Assembly (NCBI GenBank): GCA_938030595.1 | Contig: CALHIB010000002.1 | Location: 1-40,377 of the forward strand | Direction: 5' to 3' | DNA length: 40,377 nucleotides | Origin: an uncultured Rhizobiaceae group bacterium | Lineage (GTDB): Bacteria > Pseudomonadota > Alphaproteobacteria > Rhizobiales > Rhizobiaceae | In this document: piece by piece, positions 28,994 through 37,383 of the stretch | Layout: each line of letters opens with the position of its first letter | Position numbering within the stretch: position 1 is the first letter of the stretch | Position numbers and translations under genes: made by a program | The notes under the pieces: model-generated | Seen by the model: only the letters and a program-made list of their open reading frames with translations | The model's database searches: none | What the model was told of the DNA's origin: nothing

Positions 28994-31900
28994 ATGTCAA
29001 ACAAGATGCTGATAGACGCATCCCACCCGGAAGAAACCCGGGTTGCGGTGGTGCGCGGTAACAGAATTGAAGAATACGATTTTGAATCACAGGAGAAAAA
29101 ACAACTTAGAGGCAACATATATCTGGCAAAAGTGACAAGGGTAGAACCTTCACTTCAGGCTGCTTTTGTTGATTATGGCGGCAATCGTCATGGCTTCTTG
29201 GCTTTCTCTGAAATCCATCCAGACTATTATCAGATACCTGTAGCAGATCGCCAAGCTTTAATAGAGGCCGAAGCAGAAGATGCTCGCGCCTCACGCGAAG
29301 CTGAAGATGCAGAGGATAATGAAAGTATTGTTGAAGTTCTTGCTGATGATAATGATGACGCGAGTGAAGAAGAAACACCTAAGAAAAAATCACGCCGTCG
29401 CAGATCAAGAAAATCCAAAGCAGCTGATGAAAATGTTCCTGTAGAAGCTTCTGAAGAAAGTTCCGAACCAGAATCAGATGATCAAATATCAGCTGAAAAA
29501 GAAAACAATGAAGAAATCCCTCAAACAGAGAATGTAGACGCCTCTTCACCAAGTGAGGATGTACAAGAAGAAAAACCCAAAAGACGTTCTACACGCCGTA
29601 AAAAAGCACCTATTGCTCCAAAGGCAGAAGCGCCTGAGACAACACTCGGAGAAGCAGACAATGCTGATTCAGATGATGAAGTTAAAACAGAGCCAGCGCC
29701 TCGTCCAAAACGCAGAAATACACGCCGCAAGAAAGCAGTGACTGAAGAAGCATCATCGCAAACCAATGCCAATGATGGTGACGAAGATGATACACCAACA
29801 ACTATGGCAGCCATGGTTGAAATGGATTCAATTTCTGAACCTCTGCCTGAAGATGCAGATGAGCCTGAAAGCAATGACGAACCAAGCGAAACCGAAGAAG
29901 TAGCTGAAAAACCAAAACGCCGTTACACAAGAAGAAAAGCTGCTCCTAAAAAAGCTGAAAAAGAAGAAGAAGAGCCAAAGGTCGAAAGCGAAGACGAAGT
30001 AACTTCTGATAGTGAAACATCATCAGATGTTGTTGATGAGACTACAGAAGAAGCTCCAGCAAAACCAAAAAAACGTGCACCACGTAAAAACTCTCGTAAA
30101 AAGAAAGAAGTGGTAGCCGAAGAAGACGCTCAGGATACGGACGCCGATGATAACTCGGAAGAAGATGCTGTAGAATCTGTTGGCCAAGAAGATGCGCTTG
30201 AAGAAGTTCCTGCTTCCCCACGCCGTCAAAGACGTCACTATAAAATCCAAGAGGTTATCAAGCGTCGCCAAGTCTTGCTTGTTCAGGTTGCAAAAGAAGA
30301 ACGTGGCAACAAAGGCGCGGCTCTTACCACATATCTGTCACTTGCTGGTCGATATTCTGTCCTTATGCCTAATACTGCACGTGGTGGTGGTATTTCTCGT
30401 AAAATTACAAATGCTGCGGATCGCAAGCGTCTTAAAGCAGTTGCTACTGGGCTTGATGTACCACAAGGCATGGGCGTTATTTTACGTACAGCGGGAGCCT
30501 CTAGAACAAACGCAGAAATTGAACGCGACTTTGATTATTTGATGCGACTATGGGAACAGGTTCGCAATCTTACACTCTCATCATCAGCGCCATGTCTAGT
30601 GTATGAAGAAGGCAGCCTGATTAAGCGCTCTATCCGTGATCTTTACGACAAGGATACAGGTGAGGTTATCGTTGCGGGTGAAGATGGCTTTAAAGAAGCT
30701 AAAGACTTCATGACGATGCTCATGCCAACAGCGTCCAAAAAAGTAAAGCTGCATCGCGACAAACAGGCAATCTTTGCAAAATTTGGTGTTGAGACACAGC
30801 TGGACAAAATGGTGACGCCGCAAGTTACCTTAAAATCTGGTGGCTACCTGATTATCGACCAAACAGAAGCGCTAGTGGCGGTTGATGTGAACTCGGGCAG
30901 ATCAACGCGGGAACATTCGATTGAAAACACAGCCCTGCAAACAAACCTGGAAGCGGCAGAAGAAGTTGCGCGTCAACTTCGCCTTCGTGACCTTGCTGGT
31001 CTGATTGTTATCGATTTCATCGATATGGAAGAGAAAAGAAACAATCGCGCGGTTGAAAAGAAGCTCAAGGACTCGCTCAAGAACGATCGCGCCCGCATTC
31101 AGGTAGGACGAATTTCACATTTCGGTCTTATGGAGATGTCTCGCCAACGCATGAGAGCAAGTGTACTAGAAAGCACCATGGATGTTTGCTCGCTGTGTGC
31201 AGGCACAGGCCACGTACGGTCTGATTCAGCAATCGCACTACATGTTTTCCGTGCAATCGAAGAACATGTCTCAAAACATAATCGCTATGATGCTGTGATT
31301 AAAACTACTCCAGCCATCGCCATTCATTTGTTAAACCACAAGCGCGCTGCTTTGCTGGAGCTTGAAAATCGCTATGGTCTTGCTGTCCTGATTGAGGGTA
31401 GCACTGACATTAAAGGCCAGGAATTTGTTATCGAAAAAGGCGAATTGGCAAGTGGTGAAGTAAAATCAAACGCTGTTGGATATCAAAATTCTTCACCAGA
31501 TACTGATGATACTACAGATGCAGAAGAAACTGGTGAGAAGAACAATCGCGGAAGAAAACGCGGTCGTGGACGTCGCAATAATCAGAATGATGATAACCAA
31601 AGTGCTTCTGAAGAAGAAAATTCAGAACTGGAAAATGCTGCTTCTGAAGAAGACGATGACCAGCCTCGCAAAAAGCGTCGCAGAGGCAAACGCGGTGGCA
31701 AGCGTCGTACTAATGAAGAAACTACCGATGAAACCGCTGAAGTTTCCGCATCTGAAAATGAACCAGAGATGTCTTCTGCCCCTGCCAAGGCTGAAACTTC
31801 TTCCGAAACTGCAGAACCTGCACCTGTTGAGGAAGAGAAGCCAAAATCTCGTTCAACGACGAGACGAAAAGCTCCTATTGCAAAGCCTGTAGAAGCAGAA

Positions 31901-32146
31901 ACTGCACCAGAAGAAAGTTCACAAGCGAACGCCTCAGAAGCAACAAGTGAACAAGCTGAAAAGCCTAAACCGCGCAGAACAACGCGTCGTAAAAAGGCAG
32001 ATGAGGTAGAAACAGAAGAACCAGTTTCAGAAGCCTCAGCGCCTCCAGAGCCGGAAGCATCATCGTCCTCACAAGACACTGATGAAAAGCCCGAGGGTGA
32101 AAAGAAGAAAAAAGGCTGGTGGAACCGTGGCGGTGGTTTTTTCTAA
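28994..32146 (+). CDS. rne: Ribonuclease E/G family protein with large low-complexity S1 insertion and acidic/basic C-terminal tail
   Basis: MSNKMLIDASHPEETRVAVVRGNRIEEYDFES; QAAFVDYGGNRHGFLAFSEIHPDYY; VDVNSGRSTREHSIENTALQTNLEAAEEVARQLRLRDLAGLIVIDFIDM; CSLCAGTGHV Zn-link. ATG with GGAG SD. Confidence 0.95.
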   Translation: MSNKMLIDASHPEETRVAVVRGNRIEEYDFESQEKKQLRGNIYLAKVTRVEPSLQAAFVDYGGNRHGFLAFSEIHPDYYQIPVADRQALIEAEAEDARASREAEDAEDNESIVEVLADDNDDASEEETPKKKSRRRRSRKSKAADENVPVEASEESSEPESDDQISAEKENNEEIPQTENVDASSPSEDVQEEKPKRRSTRRKKAPIAPKAEAPETTLGEADNADSDDEVKTEPAPRPKRRNTRRKKAVTEEASSQTNANDGDEDDTPTTMAAMVEMDSISEPLPEDADEPESNDEPSETEEVAEKPKRRYTRRKAAPKKAEKEEEEPKVESEDEVTSDSETSSDVVDETTEEAPAKPKKRAPRKNSRKKKEVVAEEDAQDTDADDNSEEDAVESVGQEDALEEVPASPRRQRRHYKIQEVIKRRQVLLVQVAKEERGNKGAALTTYLSLAGRYSVLMPNTARGGGISRKITNAADRKRLKAVATGLDVPQGMGVILRTAGASRTNAEIERDFDYLMRLWEQVRNLTLSSSAPCLVYEEGSLIKRSIRDLYDKDTGEVIVAGEDGFKEAKDFMTMLMPTASKKVKLHRDKQAIFAKFGVETQLDKMVTPQVTLKSGGYLIIDQTEALVAVDVNSGRSTREHSIENTALQTNLEAAEEVARQLRLRDLAGLIVIDFIDMEEKRNNRAVEKKLKDSLKNDRARIQVGRISHFGLMEMSRQRMRASVLESTMDVCSLCAGTGHVRSDSAIALHVFRAIEEHVSKHNRYDAVIKTTPAIAIHLLNHKRAALLELENRYGLAVLIEGSTDIKGQEFVIEKGELASGEVKSNAVGYQNSSPDTDDTTDAEETGEKNNRGRKRGRGRRNNQNDDNQSASEEENSELENAASEEDDDQPRKKRRRGKRGGKRRTNEETTDETAEVSASENEPEMSSAPAKAETSSETAEPAPVEEEKPKSRSTTRRKAPIAKPVEAETAPEESSQANASEATSEQAEKPKPRRTTRRKKADEVETEEPVSEASAPPEPEASSSSQDTDEKPEGEKKKKGWWNRGGGFF

Positions 32147-32155
32147 AACACTGAC

Positions 32156-32860
32156 ATGAAGTTCTGCTCTACGTTAATCGAAACACGGCTAGTGAAGCGC
32201 TATAAGCGTTTCCTTGCCGATGTTGAGATGCCCTTAGGTGAAATAATCACTGTACACTGCGCAAACCCAGGCTCCATGCTTGGGCTTACGCAAGCAGGAA
32301 ACAAAGCTTGGATATCAGACAGTCAAAATCCAAAACGAAAACTCCGATACTCATTAGAAATAATCGAAACTGATGGGGTTATGGTCGGCATCAATACTTC
32401 GCACCCAAACAAGCTTGCAAAAGAAGCAATCGAAGCAAGTAGAATTCCCCTACTCTCTGGTTATTCAACCCTAAGAACAGAAGTGAAATACGGTGAAAAC
32501 TCTCGTATTGATATTCTATTGCAAGATGAAAAAAAACAAGACACTTACGTTGAAGTGAAAAATGTTCACTTTGTAAGAACGGCAGGTCTTCACGAATTTC
32601 CTGACAGCGTGACAGCGCGTGGCGCAAAACATCTTGATGAAATGGCACGCGAAGTTGAAAAGGGAAATCGTGCAGTCATGCTATATGTTATTCAGCGAAA
32701 TGATGGAGACTATTTCCAAATTGCAAAAGATCTGGACCCAAATTATTTTGAAGCCTTCAAACATGCAACGGCAAAGGGCGTGGAAGCTATAGCCATTCGT
32801 TGCGATGTAACGATAGATGGTATAGAAGCCATTGATATTTTGGAAATCAAAGATATCTAA
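32156..32860 (+). CDS. sfsA: DNA/RNA nuclease SfsA (sugar fermentation stimulation protein)
   Basis: LIETRLVKRYKRFLADVEMPLGEIITVHCANPGSMLGLTQAGNKAWISDSQNPKRKLRYSLEII...RIDILLQDE...YVEVKNVHF. Confidence 0.94.
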   Translation: MKFCSTLIETRLVKRYKRFLADVEMPLGEIITVHCANPGSMLGLTQAGNKAWISDSQNPKRKLRYSLEIIETDGVMVGINTSHPNKLAKEAIEASRIPLLSGYSTLRTEVKYGENSRIDILLQDEKKQDTYVEVKNVHFVRTAGLHEFPDSVTARGAKHLDEMAREVEKGNRAVMLYVIQRNDGDYFQIAKDLDPNYFEAFKHATAKGVEAIAIRCDVTIDGIEAIDILEIKDI

Positions 32861-32885
32861 TTGGAAAGAATTATCAGGGTTGAAA

Positions 32886-33710
32886 ATGACAGCTTATATT
32901 GAAGCAGCAAGCGCACCACTTAAAAACACAGGTGCAATCAAATTATATAATGATGCAGACTTTGATGGCATGCGAAAAGCCTCACAAGTAACTGCACAAT
33001 GTTTGGATGAGCTATCCCATTTCATTAAGCCCGGCGTCACCACCCAAGAAATAGATGATTTTGTAGAAGAATTTGGAAAAAAACATAACGCTTTCGCGGC
33101 AACACTGAACTATCGCGGCTTTACAAAATCGTGCTGCACCTCAATCAATCACGTTGTTTGCCACGGCATACCTAACGAAAAGCCATTGCGAGAAGGTGAG
33201 ATTGTCAATGTAGATGTCACCTATGTCATTGACGGATGGCACGGCGACTCCAGTCGTATGTATGCAGTAGGAGAAATCAAACGTGCAGCTGAACGTTTAA
33301 TCGAGGTAACCTATAACTCTCTCATGCTGGGTATTGAGGCTGCGAAGCCAGGAAACACTACGGGTCATATTGGTGAAGCCATACAAGAATATGCTGAGAC
33401 GCAACGTTGTTCAGTGGTGAGAGAATTTTGTGGTCACGGAGTTGGAAAGCTATTTCATGACGCGCCAAATGTACTCCATTACGGACGCGCTGGTGAAGGC
33501 ATAGAACTTCGCCCTGGAATGATTTTCACAATTGAACCGATGATAAATCTGGGGCGACCCAGCGTTAAGGTGCTCAACGACGGTTGGACAGCGGTCACAC
33601 GAGACCGTTCACTAACCGCCCAATATGAACACAGTATTGGCATTACAGAAAATGGTTGCGAGATATTTACGCAATCCCCTGCAGGCTATACACTTCCACC
33701 ATACGGTTGA
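32886..33710 (+). CDS. map: Type I methionyl aminopeptidase
   Basis: [78 protein letters not shown]. Confidence 0.95.
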   Translation: MTAYIEAASAPLKNTGAIKLYNDADFDGMRKASQVTAQCLDELSHFIKPGVTTQEIDDFVEEFGKKHNAFAATLNYRGFTKSCCTSINHVVCHGIPNEKPLREGEIVNVDVTYVIDGWHGDSSRMYAVGEIKRAAERLIEVTYNSLMLGIEAAKPGNTTGHIGEAIQEYAETQRCSVVREFCGHGVGKLFHDAPNVLHYGRAGEGIELRPGMIFTIEPMINLGRPSVKVLNDGWTAVTRDRSLTAQYEHSIGITENGCEIFTQSPAGYTLPPYG

Positions 33711-33729
33711 TATAAACACCGGGGAGCGG

Positions 33730-34443
33730 ATGAAAAATAACAAAGACGGATTTGAAGAAGCAAGCCCTGTTGTTAATCATACGCACGGTCACAGAGCCCG
33801 TTTAAAAACCAGATTCATGAAGAGTGGCGCCAGTGCACTTGCAGAGTATGAGCTACTTGAACTTCTATTATTCAGATCAATTCCTCGCCGAGACACAAAA
33901 CCCTTAGCCAAGCAACTTATCAACGTATTTGGCTCATTTGCCGAAGTATTGGCAGCGCCACCCGAACGGCTCCAGGAAATTAAGGGCATAGGTGCATCTA
34001 CAATTACAGATTTTCAAATTGTAAAGGCTTCAGCAGAAGCACTGGTATCAGGTCAAGTGAGAGAAAAGCCCCTGCTCGGTTCGTGGTCTTCAGTCATAGA
34101 TTACTGTCGCACAGCCATGGCATTTGAAGAAAAAGAACAGTTTAGAATTCTATTCCTGGACAAGAGAAACAAACTGATAAAAGACGAAGTTCAACAAATT
34201 GGAACCGTTGATCATACCCCTGTTTATCCTAGAGAAGTTGTCAAACGTGCTTTGGAGCTTTCTGCAACAGCTATTATCCTCGTGCATAATCACCCATCAG
34301 GCGATCCTACCCCGTCACGCGCAGACATAGAAATGACGAAAACAATCAATGAGATTGCATCATCGCTTGGAATTACACTGCATGATCATATCATTATCGC
34401 AAAAGATGGCCATGCAAGCCTCAAGGGCTTAAAGCTTTTTTGA
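33730..34443 (+). CDS. radC: RadC family JAB-domain protein
   Basis: [70 protein letters not shown] at 33730 preceded by GGGGAG. Confidence 0.94.
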   Translation: MKNNKDGFEEASPVVNHTHGHRARLKTRFMKSGASALAEYELLELLLFRSIPRRDTKPLAKQLINVFGSFAEVLAAPPERLQEIKGIGASTITDFQIVKASAEALVSGQVREKPLLGSWSSVIDYCRTAMAFEEKEQFRILFLDKRNKLIKDEVQQIGTVDHTPVYPREVVKRALELSATAIILVHNHPSGDPTPSRADIEMTKTINEIASSLGITLHDHIIIAKDGHASLKGLKLF

Positions 34444-34469
34444 ACCTCTTTAGCACTCGAAATCGTATC

Positions 34470-34481
34470 TACTCTAGAGTA
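34470..34481. promoter_or_regulatory. 12-bp perfect palindrome TACTCTAGAGTA upstream of the second MMPL gene (candidate operator)
   Basis: Direct reading; lies 39-50 nt upstream of the 34520 start. Confidence 0.35.
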
Positions 34482-34519
34482 AAGCTAATGTAGGCAACAC
34501 CAACAGAGATTCGCACTTC

Positions 34520-36757
34520 ATGATAAACGGTTTTGGGCTTCACAAACTTGGATTAATGGCACTGCGCAATCCGGTTATTAGTACAATATTATTGGCAATG
34601 ATTTCATTTGCTGCAATTATTGGCATTAACAAATTGGAGTTTTCCGGTGAGAACATTGAAATTCTGCGCGATGGCTCACAAGAATTAGCAGATTATGATG
34701 AATTGTTAGGACAATTCAGAAATTTTAACAATGACGCTGTCGTTCTGATGCGGATAGACAATCTATCAACAGTCGAGGGCATCGAAACTTTCCGCGATCT
34801 AAATTTTGAATTTCAACTGGATGAACGGGTAGAAAGTATTTTATCCATCTTTTCATTGGTCAAGTACGGTGGCCCGGATGAAGGATGGCAGTCTGCCTTA
34901 CCTGCAGAATATGAATCTGACGCAGAAGTATTGGAATCTTTAAAGCAACTGGCAGCTGATATTCCCAGTTCCCAATCGCTATTTAGTCCAAATTTCGATT
35001 CCGCTGTTATGGTAGTTTATACAAAAGCAGAAGCAACCAAGGACAAAAACGTTCAGGAAACCATGGACGGCCTTACAGCACTTGCAAAAGAGTTCAATTC
35101 CGAAACCGTAAATGTAACGATAGCAGGCCAACCGGCCATTAGAGCAGATCTAATCCATTCAATTGTTGCAGATTTATTACTGCTTGCACCGTTGGCATTT
35201 TTATTCTGTGCCGTACTTGCCTTTATTCTTTTCCGTCAACCGATTGCAATGCTATTGTGCGCCTTGCCTTCTCTCCTATCAATAGGTTGGTTCCTGGGAT
35301 CGGCAGGACTCACAGGTACGAGCCTGAACTTTTTAACAAATATTCTACCTGCACTTCTGATTGTTATTGTATTCGCTGACACGCTTCATTTGTACTTGAA
35401 ATGGCAAAAGCTAAGTCAAAAAAATGAAGACTATGTCGCCACACTAAAACAAGCCATTGTTGAAGTGGGGCCAGCTTGCGCATTGTCATCGGTTACAACA
35501 GCTGCTGCACTTCTTTCACTCTGTTTAAGTGGTAACAATGGGCTTTATGAATTAGGCATTATTGGTGCAATAGCTGTTTTTGGCGGATTCATATCTGTCA
35601 TTGTTGCATTCCCATTAGGTGCTTATTGGGCAAGTAAATCAGGCTTCAAACCCAAGAAAAGCATCGCCAGCAAAGTAGGCATCATTGCTGGCCCTGCCAT
35701 GAAGTTATTAAACTATAGAAAATCAGTGCTTTTTGTTGGGCTACTACTCTGCATTGCAGGCCTATATGCACATACAGTCATTGATAGCAGATTTCGCCTA
35801 ATCGATTATTTGGGCAACCAGTCCGAGGTTAGCCAAAGCGAGAACTACATTGATTCAACCTATTATGGTTCCACCCCATTATTTGCAATCGTCGATATGG
35901 ATCAGACCATTGCTCTGGACGATCCAAAAAATGAAGGGCGAGTTTATGAGACTATTGAAGCGGTAAAAGATGTATTCCCTGCCGGTTCGTTTTATTCACT
36001 AGCAGATTTTGCGGACGAAATAAAAAAGGCTGGAGGCAAAATCGATGAAAAGCTGATTGATGAACTACCGCGTTTCCTCACAAGTCGGTTTATATCCGAA
36101 GACAAATCACAAGTATTGGTAACCATCTTCTCATCCGCAAACCTTTCTGAAAGCGAAATGCAAGAACGTCTTGCAAACATGGACACAGCCTTGGAAAAAC
36201 GTTCTTTATCAGAAGTCGTAAAAATCACTGGCTACCCCGTACTTTCAGGCGTAGTAGCTCCACGGTTAATGGATAATCTGCGCATAAGTCTGCTTGTTGC
36301 GGTCTTGCTATCTATCATCTTGATTGCGCTGTCAGCTGGCTCAATTAAACTGGGCTTGGCATGCTTGGTACCCAATATGTTACCTATTGTATGTGTAGAG
36401 CTAATTTTATATCTTTTAGGCATACCGCTAAACATGTCGATTGCAGTTGCCTTGACCGTTGCATTTGGCATCGCAGTTGATGACTCGATACACATGCTTA
36501 ACCAATACATGTTAAACAGACGAGACCACGATAACTTACCTGCGGTTGCAGGCGCAGTGAAGGAAGTAACCCCTGCTCTCTTTTCAACCACGTTAATTTT
36601 ATCTGGTGGTTTAATTATAATGTGCTTTAGTACATTACCAGCCATGGCAGTCTTTGCACTTGTTGTTATAATGACACTTGTTCTTGCTTTCCTGGCAGAC
36701 ATATTTCAGTTGCCGGCATATCTTGCTATACTCAATGATAAGCGGTCTGAAAAATAA
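34520..36757 (+). CDS. MMPL/RND family transporter (paralog of 9247-11523)
   Basis: MINGFGLHKLGLMALRNPVISTILLAMISF...GQFRNFNNDAVVLM; VALTVAFGIAVDDSIHMLNQYM; same two-domain architecture. Confidence 0.9.
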   Translation: MINGFGLHKLGLMALRNPVISTILLAMISFAAIIGINKLEFSGENIEILRDGSQELADYDELLGQFRNFNNDAVVLMRIDNLSTVEGIETFRDLNFEFQLDERVESILSIFSLVKYGGPDEGWQSALPAEYESDAEVLESLKQLAADIPSSQSLFSPNFDSAVMVVYTKAEATKDKNVQETMDGLTALAKEFNSETVNVTIAGQPAIRADLIHSIVADLLLLAPLAFLFCAVLAFILFRQPIAMLLCALPSLLSIGWFLGSAGLTGTSLNFLTNILPALLIVIVFADTLHLYLKWQKLSQKNEDYVATLKQAIVEVGPACALSSVTTAAALLSLCLSGNNGLYELGIIGAIAVFGGFISVIVAFPLGAYWASKSGFKPKKSIASKVGIIAGPAMKLLNYRKSVLFVGLLLCIAGLYAHTVIDSRFRLIDYLGNQSEVSQSENYIDSTYYGSTPLFAIVDMDQTIALDDPKNEGRVYETIEAVKDVFPAGSFYSLADFADEIKKAGGKIDEKLIDELPRFLTSRFISEDKSQVLVTIFSSANLSESEMQERLANMDTALEKRSLSEVVKITGYPVLSGVVAPRLMDNLRISLLVAVLLSIILIALSAGSIKLGLACLVPNMLPIVCVELILYLLGIPLNMSIAVALTVAFGIAVDDSIHMLNQYMLNRRDHDNLPAVAGAVKEVTPALFSTTLILSGGLIIMCFSTLPAMAVFALVVIMTLVLAFLADIFQLPAYLAILNDKRSEK

Positions 36758-36773
36758 TGGCATGGAGGATTTA

Positions 36774-37307
36774 ATGCTGAAAAAACTACTCGTAGTAAGC
36801 GCTTTGTCACTTGGCGTGTTAGCGGTTCCAACCACAAGCGTAGATGTAAATGCTTCACCTCAAATTTTTGAGAACATGACAGGTAGCTGGCGTGGCAAAG
36901 GTAAAGTAAAGTCTGGGCCAAAGGCTAAAAACGAGTCCATTAGATGCAAACTTAAAAGCAGACCGGATGGTTCTTCAAAGTTAAAAATGACAGGCAACTG
37001 TGCCGTCAGTGGCTTTGTATTCAGCCTAAATGGTTTTATACAGCAAAATGGTGGTAAGAATTCTTACACTGCCAATATGTTTCGCTCATTTGCTAATTTG
37101 AAGCAAAGTAATTTTAGCGGCAAAAGAAGCGGATCAAAGATCAATTTCAGTTTCAAGGCGCGTGACCGCATTGGCAAACAAGATGTCTCTGCAAGAATAA
37201 CAATGAACAGCAAGAGTGCAAAAGCTTTTGACGTTGCTATTAGTCGTACAGACCCAAAAAGTGGCAAGATTTTCAGCGTTGGGACAATTAGATTCTCAAA
37301 ACGATAA
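36774..37307 (+). CDS. Small secreted protein, paralog of the 8709-9236 product; partner of the second MMPL exporter
   Basis: Signal peptide MLKKLLVVSALSLGVLAVPTTSVDVNA; IFENMTGSWRGKGKVK...ESIRCKL...GNCA; GGAGG SD just upstream of ATG. Confidence 0.8.
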   Translation: MLKKLLVVSALSLGVLAVPTTSVDVNASPQIFENMTGSWRGKGKVKSGPKAKNESIRCKLKSRPDGSSKLKMTGNCAVSGFVFSLNGFIQQNGGKNSYTANMFRSFANLKQSNFSGKRSGSKINFSFKARDRIGKQDVSARITMNSKSAKAFDVAISRTDPKSGKIFSVGTIRFSKR

Positions 37308-37328
37308 TTACATTACAAATTAAGCAAT

Positions 37329-37365
37329 AAAAAAGCCGTCTTGTTTTTCAAGGCGGCTTTTTTAT
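37329..37365. terminator. Rho-independent terminator, likely bidirectional, between the convergent small secreted protein and L,D-transpeptidase genes
   Basis: AAGCCGTCTTG(37333-37343)/CAAGGCGGCTT(37349-37359) with A-run on one side and T-run on the other. Confidence 0.88.
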
Positions 37366-37383
37366 ATTCTCATTTCATAATAT

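Noticed and set aside
28705-29061. 118-aa ORF upstream of rne as a firm gene
   Set aside because: TTG start, no clear ribosome-binding site, overlaps rne start out of frame and no recognisable family; kept only as part of the leader finding.
29521-29874. Long antisense ORFs across rne (also 31582-32079 and others)
   Set aside because: They are the reverse reading of Glu/Lys/Arg-rich low-complexity codons (Ser/Leu-rich products) and lie wholly inside a convincing rne frame.
29567-30120. Repetitive Glu/Lys/Arg region as a CRISPR or tandem DNA repeat array
   Set aside because: Repeats are protein-level, irregularly spaced and within the rne reading frame.
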